From positions 1 through 64,000 of the forward strand of contig CAYLJJ010000013.1 of NCBI GenBank assembly GCA_964384025.1: a stretch of 64,000 bases of DNA, given 5' to 3'. How positions within the stretch are numbered: the stretch's first letter is position 1; each line of letters begins with the position of its first letter. Under the pieces are notes generated by a model that was not told the origin of the DNA, made no database searches, and saw nothing but the letters and a program-made list of their open reading frames with translations. A program made the position numbers and the translations under genes. This DNA is from CAYLJJ01 sp964384025 (lineage in GTDB: Bacteria; Myxococcota_A; Bradymonadia; UBA7976; UBA1532). This document shows positions 7,763 to 14,879 of the stretch, piece by piece.

Positions 7763-8415
7763 GGCAGGTACAGAAAAGAGAAACTCTGACTGGGGCTATC
7801 TTGGTCGGGGGGCGTGCCCGACGCTTAGGGGGTCTCAATAAGGGGCTCTTGAAGTTGGAGGGGCAGAGCCTCCTTCAGCGTCTCTTGAAGCTCCTACGCT
7901 CTCGCTGTGACCAGCTCCTCTTGGTGGGTGATCCTAGAGGCCCCTATGCCCAACAGGGAGTCCCCATCTATCCAGATCGAATAGCCAACCTGGGTGCGCC
8001 AGGGGGGCTCTATACCGCGCTCCATCACGCCGCTCCAGGTTGGCTGCTCCTGTTGGCCTGTGATCTCCCCCACCTGGATGAAGAGATCCTGGACAGGCTC
8101 TTAGAAGCGCGCTCTGACAAAGAGGAGGTCTTGCTCTATGAGGCTGGAGGACGACTCCAGACCCTCGTGGGGCTTTGGCATCGTCGCAGCCTGCCCCAGG
8201 TAGAGCGGATGCTTGAGGAGGAACAGGGCTGCAGTATGCGTCGTCTCGCGGAGGCTCTGGAGTTAAAGCGCCTTCAGGCTTCCCCTGAGCCCTTCTTTAA
8301 CCTGAACACCCCTACCGATCTTCGGCGTCTGGGGATCTCGACCAGAGGATCTGAGCGAAAGCGGAGTGAGCGTGGATCGACTCAAAGTTCTCTGCCCGCA
8401 CATCCAACCAGCTGA
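7759..8415 (+). CDS. mobA: Molybdenum cofactor guanylyltransferase
   Basis: A 218-residue MobA-type nucleotidyltransferase that attaches GMP to molybdopterin. It has the N-terminal LVGGRARRLGGLNKGLL, a degenerate version of the LAGGxSxRMGxxK GTP-binding signature, then IYPDRI...GAPGGLYTAL, the metal-binding LLLACDLPHL and a C-terminal NLNTPTDL. The last about 35 residues are Ser/Arg-rich and lie inside the 3' end of the opposing folE2 gene, giving a 104-bp tail-to-tail overlap. The core domain ends before the overlap. No molybdoenzyme gene is in the window. Confidence 0.85.
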   Translation: MRQVQKRETLTGAILVGGRARRLGGLNKGLLKLEGQSLLQRLLKLLRSRCDQLLLVGDPRGPYAQQGVPIYPDRIANLGAPGGLYTALHHAAPGWLLLLACDLPHLDEEILDRLLEARSDKEEVLLYEAGGRLQTLVGLWHRRSLPQVERMLEEEQGCSMRRLAEALELKRLQASPEPFFNLNTPTDLRRLGISTRGSERKRSERGSTQSSLPAHPTS

Positions 8416-9109
8416 TCTGAGGGATCTTCTTGAGGGCGATGAGCACATCCCGTACAAGATCCTCTACAAAACGGGGTCGATCATAGGCCATCTCGGTGAT
8501 GAACTTTTCATCCTCCCGCTTGAGGAGAGCATAGACAGGCGCAGAAGCCTGCGCCTCCACCGCCTCCACAACCTCCTCAATCCAGACAAAGCCTTCAGCC
8601 CGGAGTCGTACATCGATCTGGCTGCGTTGGTTGTGAGCGCCTCGATCGGAGATCGCCTTAGAGCAGGGACAGAGGCTCTTGACAGGGACCTTTACCCTGA
8701 GGGTGAAGTCAAAGCGCTTCCCCTTGGCTGAGCCGTAGAAGCCGCAATCATAGCTCATCAATGAGCAGGCTCCGCTGACAGGAGCCTGTTTCTCCATAAA
8801 ATAGGGAAACTCCAGCTCTAGATAGGCATCCTCGGCGTCTAAGCGGCGCTGAATCTGGCTGAGGATCTCTGGCATATTGCGGATCGTCATCTCCCCCTTT
8901 ACAGAGTTGAGGACCTCCACAAAGCGGCTCATATGAGTGCCCTTAAACTGCCTGGGGAGGCCTACAAAGGCGCTCACCCGCGCCACCGTAGATTGAAGCT
9001 CCTCTTGGCGATCTAAAACCTGGATTGGATAGCGAAGATCGTGAATACCAACTCGCTCGATATCCAGGGCACGATCATCCGGTAGGCTGGCATGATCTGG
9101 AAGGCTCAT
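8312..9109 (-). CDS. folE2: GTP cyclohydrolase IB
   Basis: A 265-residue GCYH-IB (FolE2/COG1469) enzyme converting GTP to dihydroneopterin triphosphate, the first step of queuosine (and folate) synthesis. Motifs seen are VGLPRQFKGTHMSRFVE, SYDCGFYG and VKSLCPCSK; the last holds the metal-binding/active Cys. The start at 9109 is chosen because it makes an ATGA overlap with the queE stop and leaves the family-typical N-terminus (LDIERVGIHDLRYPI). An in-frame ATG at 9169 would overlap queE by 64 bp. It is the last gene of the queC-queE-folE2 run; queD is not present here. Confidence 0.9.
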   Translation of the reverse strand: MSLPDHASLPDDRALDIERVGIHDLRYPIQVLDRQEELQSTVARVSAFVGLPRQFKGTHMSRFVEVLNSVKGEMTIRNMPEILSQIQRRLDAEDAYLELEFPYFMEKQAPVSGACSLMSYDCGFYGSAKGKRFDFTLRVKVPVKSLCPCSKAISDRGAHNQRSQIDVRLRAEGFVWIEEVVEAVEAQASAPVYALLKREDEKFITEMAYDRPRFVEDLVRDVLIALKKIPQISWLDVRAENFESIHAHSAFAQILWSRSPDAEDR

Positions 9110-9732
9110 AAAATTCCGATGATCTTGTGGGTCTGGAGAGAGAGGCGCCAGCGCGGTCGCTTCAGGCAAAGCTGGATCGCTGCGGCTTGATTCTGGGCCT
9201 GCTTCTCTCCATCTCTGGGTTGTAGAAAGTAGTGTTTAAACTCCAGATTCTCCAGCTCTCTAGGTTCCAGGCCAAGCTGAGGATAAACCAACTTTAGCTC
9301 ATCACCTTGACGCTGAAGCAGGGGGGCTCCCGCCTTGGGGCTTACACAGATCCAGTCCAAACCGTAGGGGACAGGGAGGCTCCCATTGGTCTCGATAGCG
9401 GTGTAGAGAGGAGCGCAAACCTCTAAGAGCTGAGCGTCGAGCTGGAGGCAGGGTTCTCCCCCAGTAAAGACAACAAAAGGTTGGATTTGGGGATCGGGCC
9501 AAAGGGAGAGGAGCCGCTCTTTGAGGGCCTCTGCTGTTTTAAAGCGCCCGCCTCCAGGGCCATTCACCCCCCGAAACTCTGTATCACAGAAGCGACAGAG
9601 GGCTTCAGCTCGCTCCTCTTCTCGTCCTGACCATAGGTTGCAGCCTGAGAAACGACAGAAGAGGGCTGGACGCCCCGTCCAGAAGCCCTCCCCCTGAAGG
9701 CTGAGGAAGATCTCTTTGATGAGGTAGGGCAT
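9106..9732 (-). CDS. queE: 7-carboxy-7-deazaguanine synthase
   Basis: A 208-residue radical SAM enzyme that turns carboxytetrahydropterin into CDG in the queuosine pathway. It starts with YLIKEIFLSLQGEGFWTG, the family hallmark. The cluster cysteines have the long CX14CX2C spacing (SGCNLW...LCRFCDTEF) found in QueE rather than the usual CX3CX2C. FTGGEPCLQ binds SAM. The start abuts the queC stop with no gap, and the 3' end overlaps folE2. Confidence 0.92.
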   Translation of the reverse strand: MPYLIKEIFLSLQGEGFWTGRPALFCRFSGCNLWSGREEERAEALCRFCDTEFRGVNGPGGGRFKTAEALKERLLSLWPDPQIQPFVVFTGGEPCLQLDAQLLEVCAPLYTAIETNGSLPVPYGLDWICVSPKAGAPLLQRQGDELKLVYPQLGLEPRELENLEFKHYFLQPRDGEKQAQNQAAAIQLCLKRPRWRLSLQTHKIIGIL

Positions 9733-10434
9733 TCAGGAGCGCTGATAGGGGATCGGATCTTCTAAGCCTGCCGCCTTGAAGCCCTGGAGCCGAAGCTGAC
9801 AGGCATCGCAGCGAGCACAGGAGATCCCCGCCTCGTTGGGATCATAGCAGCTGTGGCTGAGGTGATAAGGAGCGTCTAAGGCGCTGCCCTGGCGAATAAT
9901 CTCCGCTTTGCTCCAGTGGAGCAGGGGACTGTGGATCTGAAAGGCTTGCCCCTCAACTCCCTGACGAGTGGCGAGGGTCGCTGTGTGTTCAAAAGCCTGA
10001 ATAAATTCAGGGCGGCAGTCGGGGTAACCGCTATAGTCAACCGCGTTAACCCCGATGAAGAGATCTTTGGCGCCCTGAATCTCCGCGACCGCGACCGCAT
10101 AGGAGAGGAAGAGGAGATTCCGCGCGGGAACATAGGTGCTGGGAATCCCTACGCCCATCTCTTGAGCCCCTCGATCTTTGGGCACAGGCGCAGCTCCTGT
10201 CAGCGAGGAGCTCCCCAGACGCTTAAAGAGATCCAACTCAAGGTCGATCTTCTGGATCCCATAGTGGGCCGCGATGCTCTGAGCAGCCTTTAGCTCTGCC
10301 TCATGGCGTTGACCATAGCGAAAGCTCAGGCCGAGCACCTCGAAACCCTGCTTCAACGCGATGCTGAGACAGGTCGTTGAGTCCAGCCCTCCGCTCATCA
10401 AGAGGATCGCTCGTGGAGATCCAGGTTCAGCCAT
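9733..10434 (-). CDS. queC: 7-cyano-7-deazaguanine synthase
   Basis: A 233-residue PP-loop ATPase making preQ0 from CDG and ammonia. The PP-loop is LLMSGGLDSTT near the N-terminus. The C-terminal zinc site has Cys in HSCYDP and then CARCDAC. VGINAVDYSGYPDCRPEF-like residues (here GVNAVDYSGYPDCRPE) are conserved in the family. Its ATG overlaps the upstream lipoprotein stop (TGATG), tying queuosine genes to the cytochrome c maturation-like pair. Confidence 0.93.
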   Translation of the reverse strand: MAEPGSPRAILLMSGGLDSTTCLSIALKQGFEVLGLSFRYGQRHEAELKAAQSIAAHYGIQKIDLELDLFKRLGSSSLTGAAPVPKDRGAQEMGVGIPSTYVPARNLLFLSYAVAVAEIQGAKDLFIGVNAVDYSGYPDCRPEFIQAFEHTATLATRQGVEGQAFQIHSPLLHWSKAEIIRQGSALDAPYHLSHSCYDPNEAGISCARCDACQLRLQGFKAAGLEDPIPYQRS

Positions 10435-11108
10435 CAGAGCACCGTGTCGAGGAGCAGCTCTACAGCGGCTCCATCCACCTTGATCGCTTGACTCCGCCCC
10501 ATGATATCTCCAGGGCTTCGGCTCATCGCGTCCTTGTCCTGATCGATGCGCGCCTCAACGATCAGCTCACCACTCAAAGGTTTGCCTCGCATCACATCTG
10601 CAGGGCCAAGCGCAAATTTGATCGGGAAGCTGGCTCCCTCAAGCTCGATACGCCGTGCTGCCAATGCGGGAGCAGGTTCTCCTTTGGGGACGACTGGGCG
10701 AGCCATCACATAGATCACCGAGCCTGGTTTGGCGCTGAGGCCCTCCTTGAGCTTGAGGCTGCCTGTAATGGTGCCGCCGCCCACTACACCGCTGCCTGGG
10801 GCCATATGCCCCTGTCCGTGAGGCATCGCCCCCTGTCCGTGAGGCATCGCCCCCTGTCCGTGAGGCATCGCTCCATGGCCCGCAGGCATCGCTCCATGGC
10901 CCGCAGGCATCGCTCCATGGCCCGCAGGCATCGCTCCATGGCCCACAGGTAATGCTTTCCCCTGTTGAGGAGAGGTACCGGGTATATGAGCCGTTTGCAC
11001 TGGCGCCGCTGGAGCCTGAGCGGGTTTCTTTTCGATGGGAGCTTGCTTATCACAGCCCAGGATAAAAAATAGGGAGAGAGGCAGAAGCCTGAAACAGATG
11101 GACATCAT
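10434..11108 (-). CDS. Lipoprotein with His/Met repeats and CcmI-like C-terminal domain
   Basis: A 224-residue lipoprotein (lipobox FILGC) with three parts. A Pro/Ala/Gln linker comes first. Next are seven 7-residue units (GHGAMPA changing to GQGAMPH). The C-terminal domain (about 110-224) has GTITGSLKLKEGL...GSVIYVMARP...PLAA-type layout and a SPGDIMG turn, strongly reminiscent of the periplasmic C-terminal domain of the cytochrome c biogenesis protein CcmI/CycH. It overlaps the ccmH-like gene by 4 bp, which fits. The His/Met repeats could bind copper or another metal, but that is inference. Confidence 0.75.
   Translation of the reverse strand: MMSICFRLLPLSLFFILGCDKQAPIEKKPAQAPAAPVQTAHIPGTSPQQGKALPVGHGAMPAGHGAMPAGHGAMPAGHGAMPHGQGAMPHGQGAMPHGQGHMAPGSGVVGGGTITGSLKLKEGLSAKPGSVIYVMARPVVPKGEPAPALAARRIELEGASFPIKFALGPADVMRGKPLSGELIVEARIDQDKDAMSRSPGDIMGRSQAIKVDGAAVELLLDTVL
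10807..10948 (-). repeat. 21-bp tandem repeat encoding GHGAMPA/GQGAMPH
   Basis: Seven in-frame 21-bp units: three of one variant (…CCCCTGTCCGTGAGGCAT) at the low-coordinate end and four of another (…CTCCATGGCCCGCAGGCAT). Units within each variant are identical or nearly so, suggesting recent slippage expansion. Confidence 0.9.
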
Positions 11109-11578
11109 TCATCCTCCGCGGCGAGCAGGACTCGGAGTCGTCGCCGTCGCTCATTTTCATCTTCGTCAAGGGGAGAAAGGTGCTCTGCCCCTGAGCTGCT
11201 CCTTTGAGCCTTGGGGCCTCCCCAACGATAGAGCACCCAAAACAGCAGAACCCCTCCCAAAATGAAAGGCAGGAAGGGGAGGAGCAAGAGGTACCAGGGC
11301 TGCTTGGGGTTGACGATCTGTTTATGCTTGAAACGATCTTTTAACAGCGCGCTGATCTCCTCATCGCTCATCCCATCTGCGGCCATTTTCTGCATCTCTA
11401 GGCGCAGTAGGTAGGCGTTATGGCTTGTGCAGTTGGTGATCGTCTTACCTGGGCAGAAGGGGCTCAGAAGCTCTGCGGAGAGCTTCTGAACGCGACGCTC
11501 TACCGCCTCACTGGTCTCAGCCCGGGCGAAAAAGGGGAGGCTGAACCCCAAAAACAGGCTGATCAAGAGCAGGGGCAT
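11105..11578 (-). CDS. ccmH: CcmH/NrfF-family protein with variant Cys motif
   Basis: A 157-residue exported protein. A signal peptide (ending ARA) is followed by a helical domain with two cysteines in SPFCPGKTITNCTS, replacing the classical LRCxxC. The ...MAADGMSDEEI segment resembles the CcmH three-helix bundle, and a TM helix (LLLLPFLPFILGGVLLFWVLY) leads to a short Arg-rich cytoplasmic tail. CcmH proteins reduce apocytochrome c before haem attachment. The widened Cys spacing (CX7C) is a known-looking variant in delta-type bacteria, but its redox chemistry is not shown here. It is the first gene of the minus-strand operon. Confidence 0.78.
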   Translation of the reverse strand: MPLLLISLFLGFSLPFFARAETSEAVERRVQKLSAELLSPFCPGKTITNCTSHNAYLLRLEMQKMAADGMSDEEISALLKDRFKHKQIVNPKQPWYLLLLPFLPFILGGVLLFWVLYRWGGPKAQRSSSGAEHLSPLDEDENERRRRLRVLLAAEDE

Positions 11579-11769
11579 TGGCTCCTCCTGGGAAATGGGG
11601 CGCTAAGTTAATCTCTGTCTTCGCTGAGGGGAAGAGATCTCCTGGAGTCCCAGAGGGTTCAGCTCCTTGAGCCCAGCTCTAAAACTATGAAGAAGCTCTC
11701 CAACGCGGTTTTTCGTCGCTCCTCAATAAACAGCAAAAAGAAGCGACCTTTGAGCTCCTCCGGAACTCT

Positions 11770-11799
11770 AACCCTAGCGTAAGGGTTGGGTCCTTGACA
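11770..11799 (+). promoter_or_regulatory. Inverted repeat and -35 before the MerR gene
   Basis: AACCCT-AGCGTA-AGGGTT (11770-11787) is a perfect 6-bp inverted repeat, followed by TTGACA at 11794-11799. The -10 region downstream is poor (TAGTTT), which is common at regulator-dependent promoters. It may be the operator for the MerR protein and the isc operon; the fit to the classical MerR geometry (operator inside the spacer) is not exact. Confidence 0.4.
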
Positions 11800-11842
11800 G
11801 GGCCCGAGTTGGAGATTAGTTTCTGCTCCCTCTGGAGTGCTC

Positions 11843-12313
11843 ATGTCTCAGATGTTGCGCATTGGAAAATTGGCCCAGTTGAGCGGAAAGAGCGTTCGCG
11901 CGCTCTATTTGTATGAGGAGATGGGCTTGCTCTCTCCAGCGAGTCGCAGCCCGGGAGGCTTCCGCCTTTACGATGACAGCAATATCGCTCGGATCGCCTA
12001 TATCGAGCGTCTTCAGCGTATGAACTGCAGCCTCTCTGAGATTCGCAGCCTAGTGCAAGCTTGGCAGGATGAGGACTCCCCTCGAGAGGCGATGGCCTCT
12101 CTAGAATTCCGCTACCGAGCACAGCTCTCAGAGGTTCGCGATCATATCGCTTCTTTGAAAACTCTAGAGGGAGAGCTACGGCGGAGCCTTAACTTTCTAG
12201 AGGGCTGTCGAAGTTGCGGGAAGGCCATCGAACCTCAGATGGCCTGCTCCTGCTGTGAACGTCCAGAGATGAGCGGTGGAGTGCCCTTGATCTCAGGATT
12301 GGCTGGACGTTGA
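11843..12313 (+). CDS. MerR-family regulator heading the isc operon
   Basis: A 156-residue MerR protein. The winged helix is at the N-terminus (LRIGKLAQLSGKSVRALYLYEEMGLL...GFRLYDDSN), with a dimerisation coiled coil in the middle. Five Cys fall in a C-terminal cluster (CRSCGK...MACSCCERP). The ATG at 11843 has TCTGGAG upstream, so the earlier GTG at 11837 is rejected. Nine bases separate it from iscS. In most proteobacteria this place is held by the Fe-S sensor IscR (Rrf2 family). A Cys-rich MerR in its position suggests it senses Fe-S, metal or redox state, but the ligand is unknown. Confidence 0.88.
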   Translation: MSQMLRIGKLAQLSGKSVRALYLYEEMGLLSPASRSPGGFRLYDDSNIARIAYIERLQRMNCSLSEIRSLVQAWQDEDSPREAMASLEFRYRAQLSEVRDHIASLKTLEGELRRSLNFLEGCRSCGKAIEPQMACSCCERPEMSGGVPLISGLAGR

Positions 12314-12322
12314 GGAGATGAG

Positions 12323-13534
12323 ATGAAGCTTCCTATCTATATGGACTACCAAGCGACGACTCCAGTTGATCCCAGGGTTCTGGAGGAGATGTTGCCCTAT
12401 CTCAGCGATCATTTTGGCAACGCCGCCAGCCGCAATCACAGCTTTGGTTGGAATGCAGAGAAGGCGGTTGAGCGCGCCCGAGGACAGATCGCCAAGCTGA
12501 TCGGAGCTTCTGCCCGAGAGATCATCTTCACCAGTGGCGCCACTGAGAGCGACAATATTGCCCTTAAAGGGGTCGCCGAGTTCTACGGTCGCAAGGGCAA
12601 ACACATCATCAGCCAGCCTCTGGAGCATAAGGCGATCATCGACTCAGCTCGCGCCCTGGAGCGAGAAGGCTTCGAGATCACTTGGCTCCCTGTGGGTTCA
12701 GATGGCCGCGTCGATCCGGCGGATGTGGAGCGGGCGATTCGCCCCGACACCCTCTTGGTCAGCGTGATGCACGTTAACAATGAGATCGGCGTGATCAACC
12801 CCCTTAAGAAGATCGGTCAGATCTGTAAGGCCAAGAAGGTTCTCTTCCATAGCGATGCAGCTCAATCTGTAGGGAAACTGCCTGTCGATGTAGAGGAGAT
12901 GGGCGTTGATTTGCTCTCCATATCTGCTCATAAGATGTATGGCCCCAAAGGAATCGGTGCCCTCTATGTACGGCGCAAGAAGCCCCGAGTTCGCGTCGCC
13001 CCCCTGATCCATGGGGGAGGACATGAGCGGGGGATGCGCTCCGGTACTCTGCCGACCCATCAGATCGTTGGCTTTGGCGCTGCCGCTGAGATCGCAGGGG
13101 AGGAGATGGAAGCAGAGTCTCAGCGCTTGGCTGAGCTCAGCGCGCGCCTCTGGCGAGGGCTTAAGAGCCTCCCTGAGATCTTCCTTAACGGCAGCGCCGA
13201 GCATCGCCTCCCTGGCTGTATAAACATCAGCTTTGCTTTTATCGAGGGGGAGTCCCTGCTTATGGCTCTAGAGGGCCTCGCTGTCTCCAGCGGCTCCGCC
13301 TGCACCTCCGCCAGCCTGGAGCCCAGCTATGTGCTGCGCGCTCTGGGGATCGATGATGAGCTGGCCCACTCCAGCATCCGCTTTGGTCTGGGGCGCTTCA
13401 GCACCGAGGAGGAGGTTGACTGGGTGATCAACAAGATCAAAGAGGCGGTCAACCGCCTACGGGAACTCTCACCGCTCTGGGAGATGCACCTTGAGGGGAT
13501 CGACCTTAAATCTGTCAACTGGAGCGCTCACTGA
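12323..13534 (+). CDS. iscS: Cysteine desulfurase IscS
   Basis: A 403-residue class V aminotransferase-fold PLP enzyme providing sulfur for Fe-S clusters. Motifs: YMDYQATTPVDPRV, FTSGATESDNIALKG, HSDAAQ, the PLP lysine in SAHKMYGPKG and the mobile-loop cysteine in SGSACTSASLEPS; the last identifies the IscS rather than the SufS group. Length is normal. GAGGAGATGAG upstream gives a good ribosome site. It is the first enzyme gene of a compact isc run. Confidence 0.97.
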   Translation: MKLPIYMDYQATTPVDPRVLEEMLPYLSDHFGNAASRNHSFGWNAEKAVERARGQIAKLIGASAREIIFTSGATESDNIALKGVAEFYGRKGKHIISQPLEHKAIIDSARALEREGFEITWLPVGSDGRVDPADVERAIRPDTLLVSVMHVNNEIGVINPLKKIGQICKAKKVLFHSDAAQSVGKLPVDVEEMGVDLLSISAHKMYGPKGIGALYVRRKKPRVRVAPLIHGGGHERGMRSGTLPTHQIVGFGAAAEIAGEEMEAESQRLAELSARLWRGLKSLPEIFLNGSAEHRLPGCINISFAFIEGESLLMALEGLAVSSGSACTSASLEPSYVLRALGIDDELAHSSIRFGLGRFSTEEEVDWVINKIKEAVNRLRELSPLWEMHLEGIDLKSVNWSAH

Positions 13535-13540
13535 GGAATC

Positions 13541-13930
13541 ATGGCTTACAGCAACTTGCTCATCGATCACTATCAGAACCCCCGCAACGTGGGTTCTCTA
13601 GACAAAAAAGATGCCCATGTAGGGACCGGGCTTGTAGGCGCTCCTGCCTGTGGAGATGTGATGCGTCTTCAGATCCAGGTCAGCGACGATGGAGTCATCG
13701 AGGAGGCTCGCTTTAAGACCTACGGCTGCGGCTCAGCCATCGCCAGCTCGAGTTTGGTGACGGAGTGGGTCAAGGGGCGCACCCTGGATGAGGCGCTGAG
13801 CCTCAAGAATATAGAGATCGCTGAGCATCTCTCTCTGCCTCCGGTCAAGATACACTGCTCTGTTCTGGCTGAGGACGCCATCCGAGCGGCCATCTTAGAT
13901 TATAAAAAGAAAAGGGGAGAGTCCTCATGA
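13541..13930 (+). CDS. iscU: Fe-S scaffold IscU
   Basis: A 129-residue scaffold. The three cluster cysteines sit in GAPACGDVM, TYGCGSAIASS and KIHCSVLAEDAI. The Asp after the first Cys and an HscA-recognition LPPVK just before the third are present (LSLPPVKIHC). It is six bases downstream of iscS and overlaps iscA by 4 bp. Confidence 0.97.
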   Translation: MAYSNLLIDHYQNPRNVGSLDKKDAHVGTGLVGAPACGDVMRLQIQVSDDGVIEEARFKTYGCGSAIASSSLVTEWVKGRTLDEALSLKNIEIAEHLSLPPVKIHCSVLAEDAIRAAILDYKKKRGESS

Positions 13931-14250
13931 TCACGATCACCGACACCGCCGCTGAGAAGGTCGCTCAGCTCATCGCCAAGCGCCCCAGCCCCACCGAGGG
14001 TCTGCGCGTCGGCGTCAGAGGAGGAGGCTGCTCCGGCTTCACCTACTTCCTGGAGTTCGCTGAATCTGCTCAGAAGGGGGATCGAGAGCTGGAGGAGAAG
14101 GGGATCCGCCTCTTCGTTGATCCTAAGAGCTATCTCTACCTCATGGGCACCACCATCGACTATGTGGATGGCCTTGCTGGAGCGGGCTTTAAGTTCACTA
14201 ACCCCAACGCTCGCCGAACCTGTGGCTGTGGAGAGAGCTTCTCCGTTTAG
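13927..14250 (+). CDS. iscA: A-type Fe-S carrier IscA
   Basis: A 107-residue A-type carrier that takes clusters or iron to target proteins. The three invariant cysteines are in GGGCSGFTY and the C-terminal TCGCGESF. Its start overlaps the iscU stop (ATGA). Length matches the family. Confidence 0.95.
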   Translation: MITITDTAAEKVAQLIAKRPSPTEGLRVGVRGGGCSGFTYFLEFAESAQKGDRELEEKGIRLFVDPKSYLYLMGTTIDYVDGLAGAGFKFTNPNARRTCGCGESFSV

Positions 14251-14285
14251 GGTTTGGTTCTCCTCCCCAAACAGATGGATCCCTT

Positions 14286-14879
14286 ATGAGATGTTGGCAA
14301 TGTGGGGCTGAGCCCGGTCCCCTCTTCTGTGAAGCCTGTAAGGCCCTTCAGGCTCCAAATCCTCACTTAAACCATTTTGAGCGCCTGGGCTTAGAGATCT
14401 GCTTTGCTCAAGAGGAGGAAGAGCTCCTCAGGGCCTATCGAAAGCTTCAGCGTAAAGTTCACCCTGATCGCTTTGTGGGACGCTCTCCCCGAGAGCGGCG
14501 CCTCTCTCTGGCTCAGGCGACCGCGCTCAATGACGCTCTACGGAGCCTAAAGAACCCCCAACGTCGCGCAGAGTATCTCCTCAAGCTGAGAGGACGGGTG
14601 CTGGATGATGAGCAGCATCCAGTACAGCTCAGTCCCCTCTTCCTGATGGAGATCTTAGAGCTGCGTGAAGCCCTCGCTGAGCTCTCTGGTTCAGATGCGC
14701 ACAATGAGCGCAGCGGCCTTATCTGCGACATCCAGGCTCGCTATGAGGCTCTCCTAGGCAGTCTTGGAGAGGGCCTTGATACAGGCGCTGAGCTGGATTC
14801 TCTGCTTCAGAGCGCAGCGCAGTTACGTTACTTGGCCCGCGTCCTGGAGGAGTTTCAGTCTCTGGAGGAGAATCTATGA
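14286..14879 (+). CDS. hscB: HscB co-chaperone with N-terminal tetracysteine domain
   Basis: A 197-residue J-domain co-chaperone that brings IscU to HscA. Residues 1-30 form a CxxC...CxxC unit (RCWQCG...FCEACKALQAPNP). The J domain follows with VHPDRF, and the C-terminal three-helix IscU-binding domain ends the protein. Escherichia coli HscB lacks the tetracysteine part, but metazoan HSCB/HSC20 has a very similar one, including the CxALQAP linker. It presumably binds zinc. It overlaps hscA by 4 bp. Confidence 0.93.
   Translation: MRCWQCGAEPGPLFCEACKALQAPNPHLNHFERLGLEICFAQEEEELLRAYRKLQRKVHPDRFVGRSPRERRLSLAQATALNDALRSLKNPQRRAEYLLKLRGRVLDDEQHPVQLSPLFLMEILELREALAELSGSDAHNERSGLICDIQARYEALLGSLGEGLDTGAELDSLLQSAAQLRYLARVLEEFQSLEENL

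Noticed and set aside
10807..10948. CRISPR-like periodic repeat
   Set aside because: Units are 21 bp without spacers and are in frame with a lipoprotein gene; it is a coding tandem repeat. The same holds for 5547-5685.
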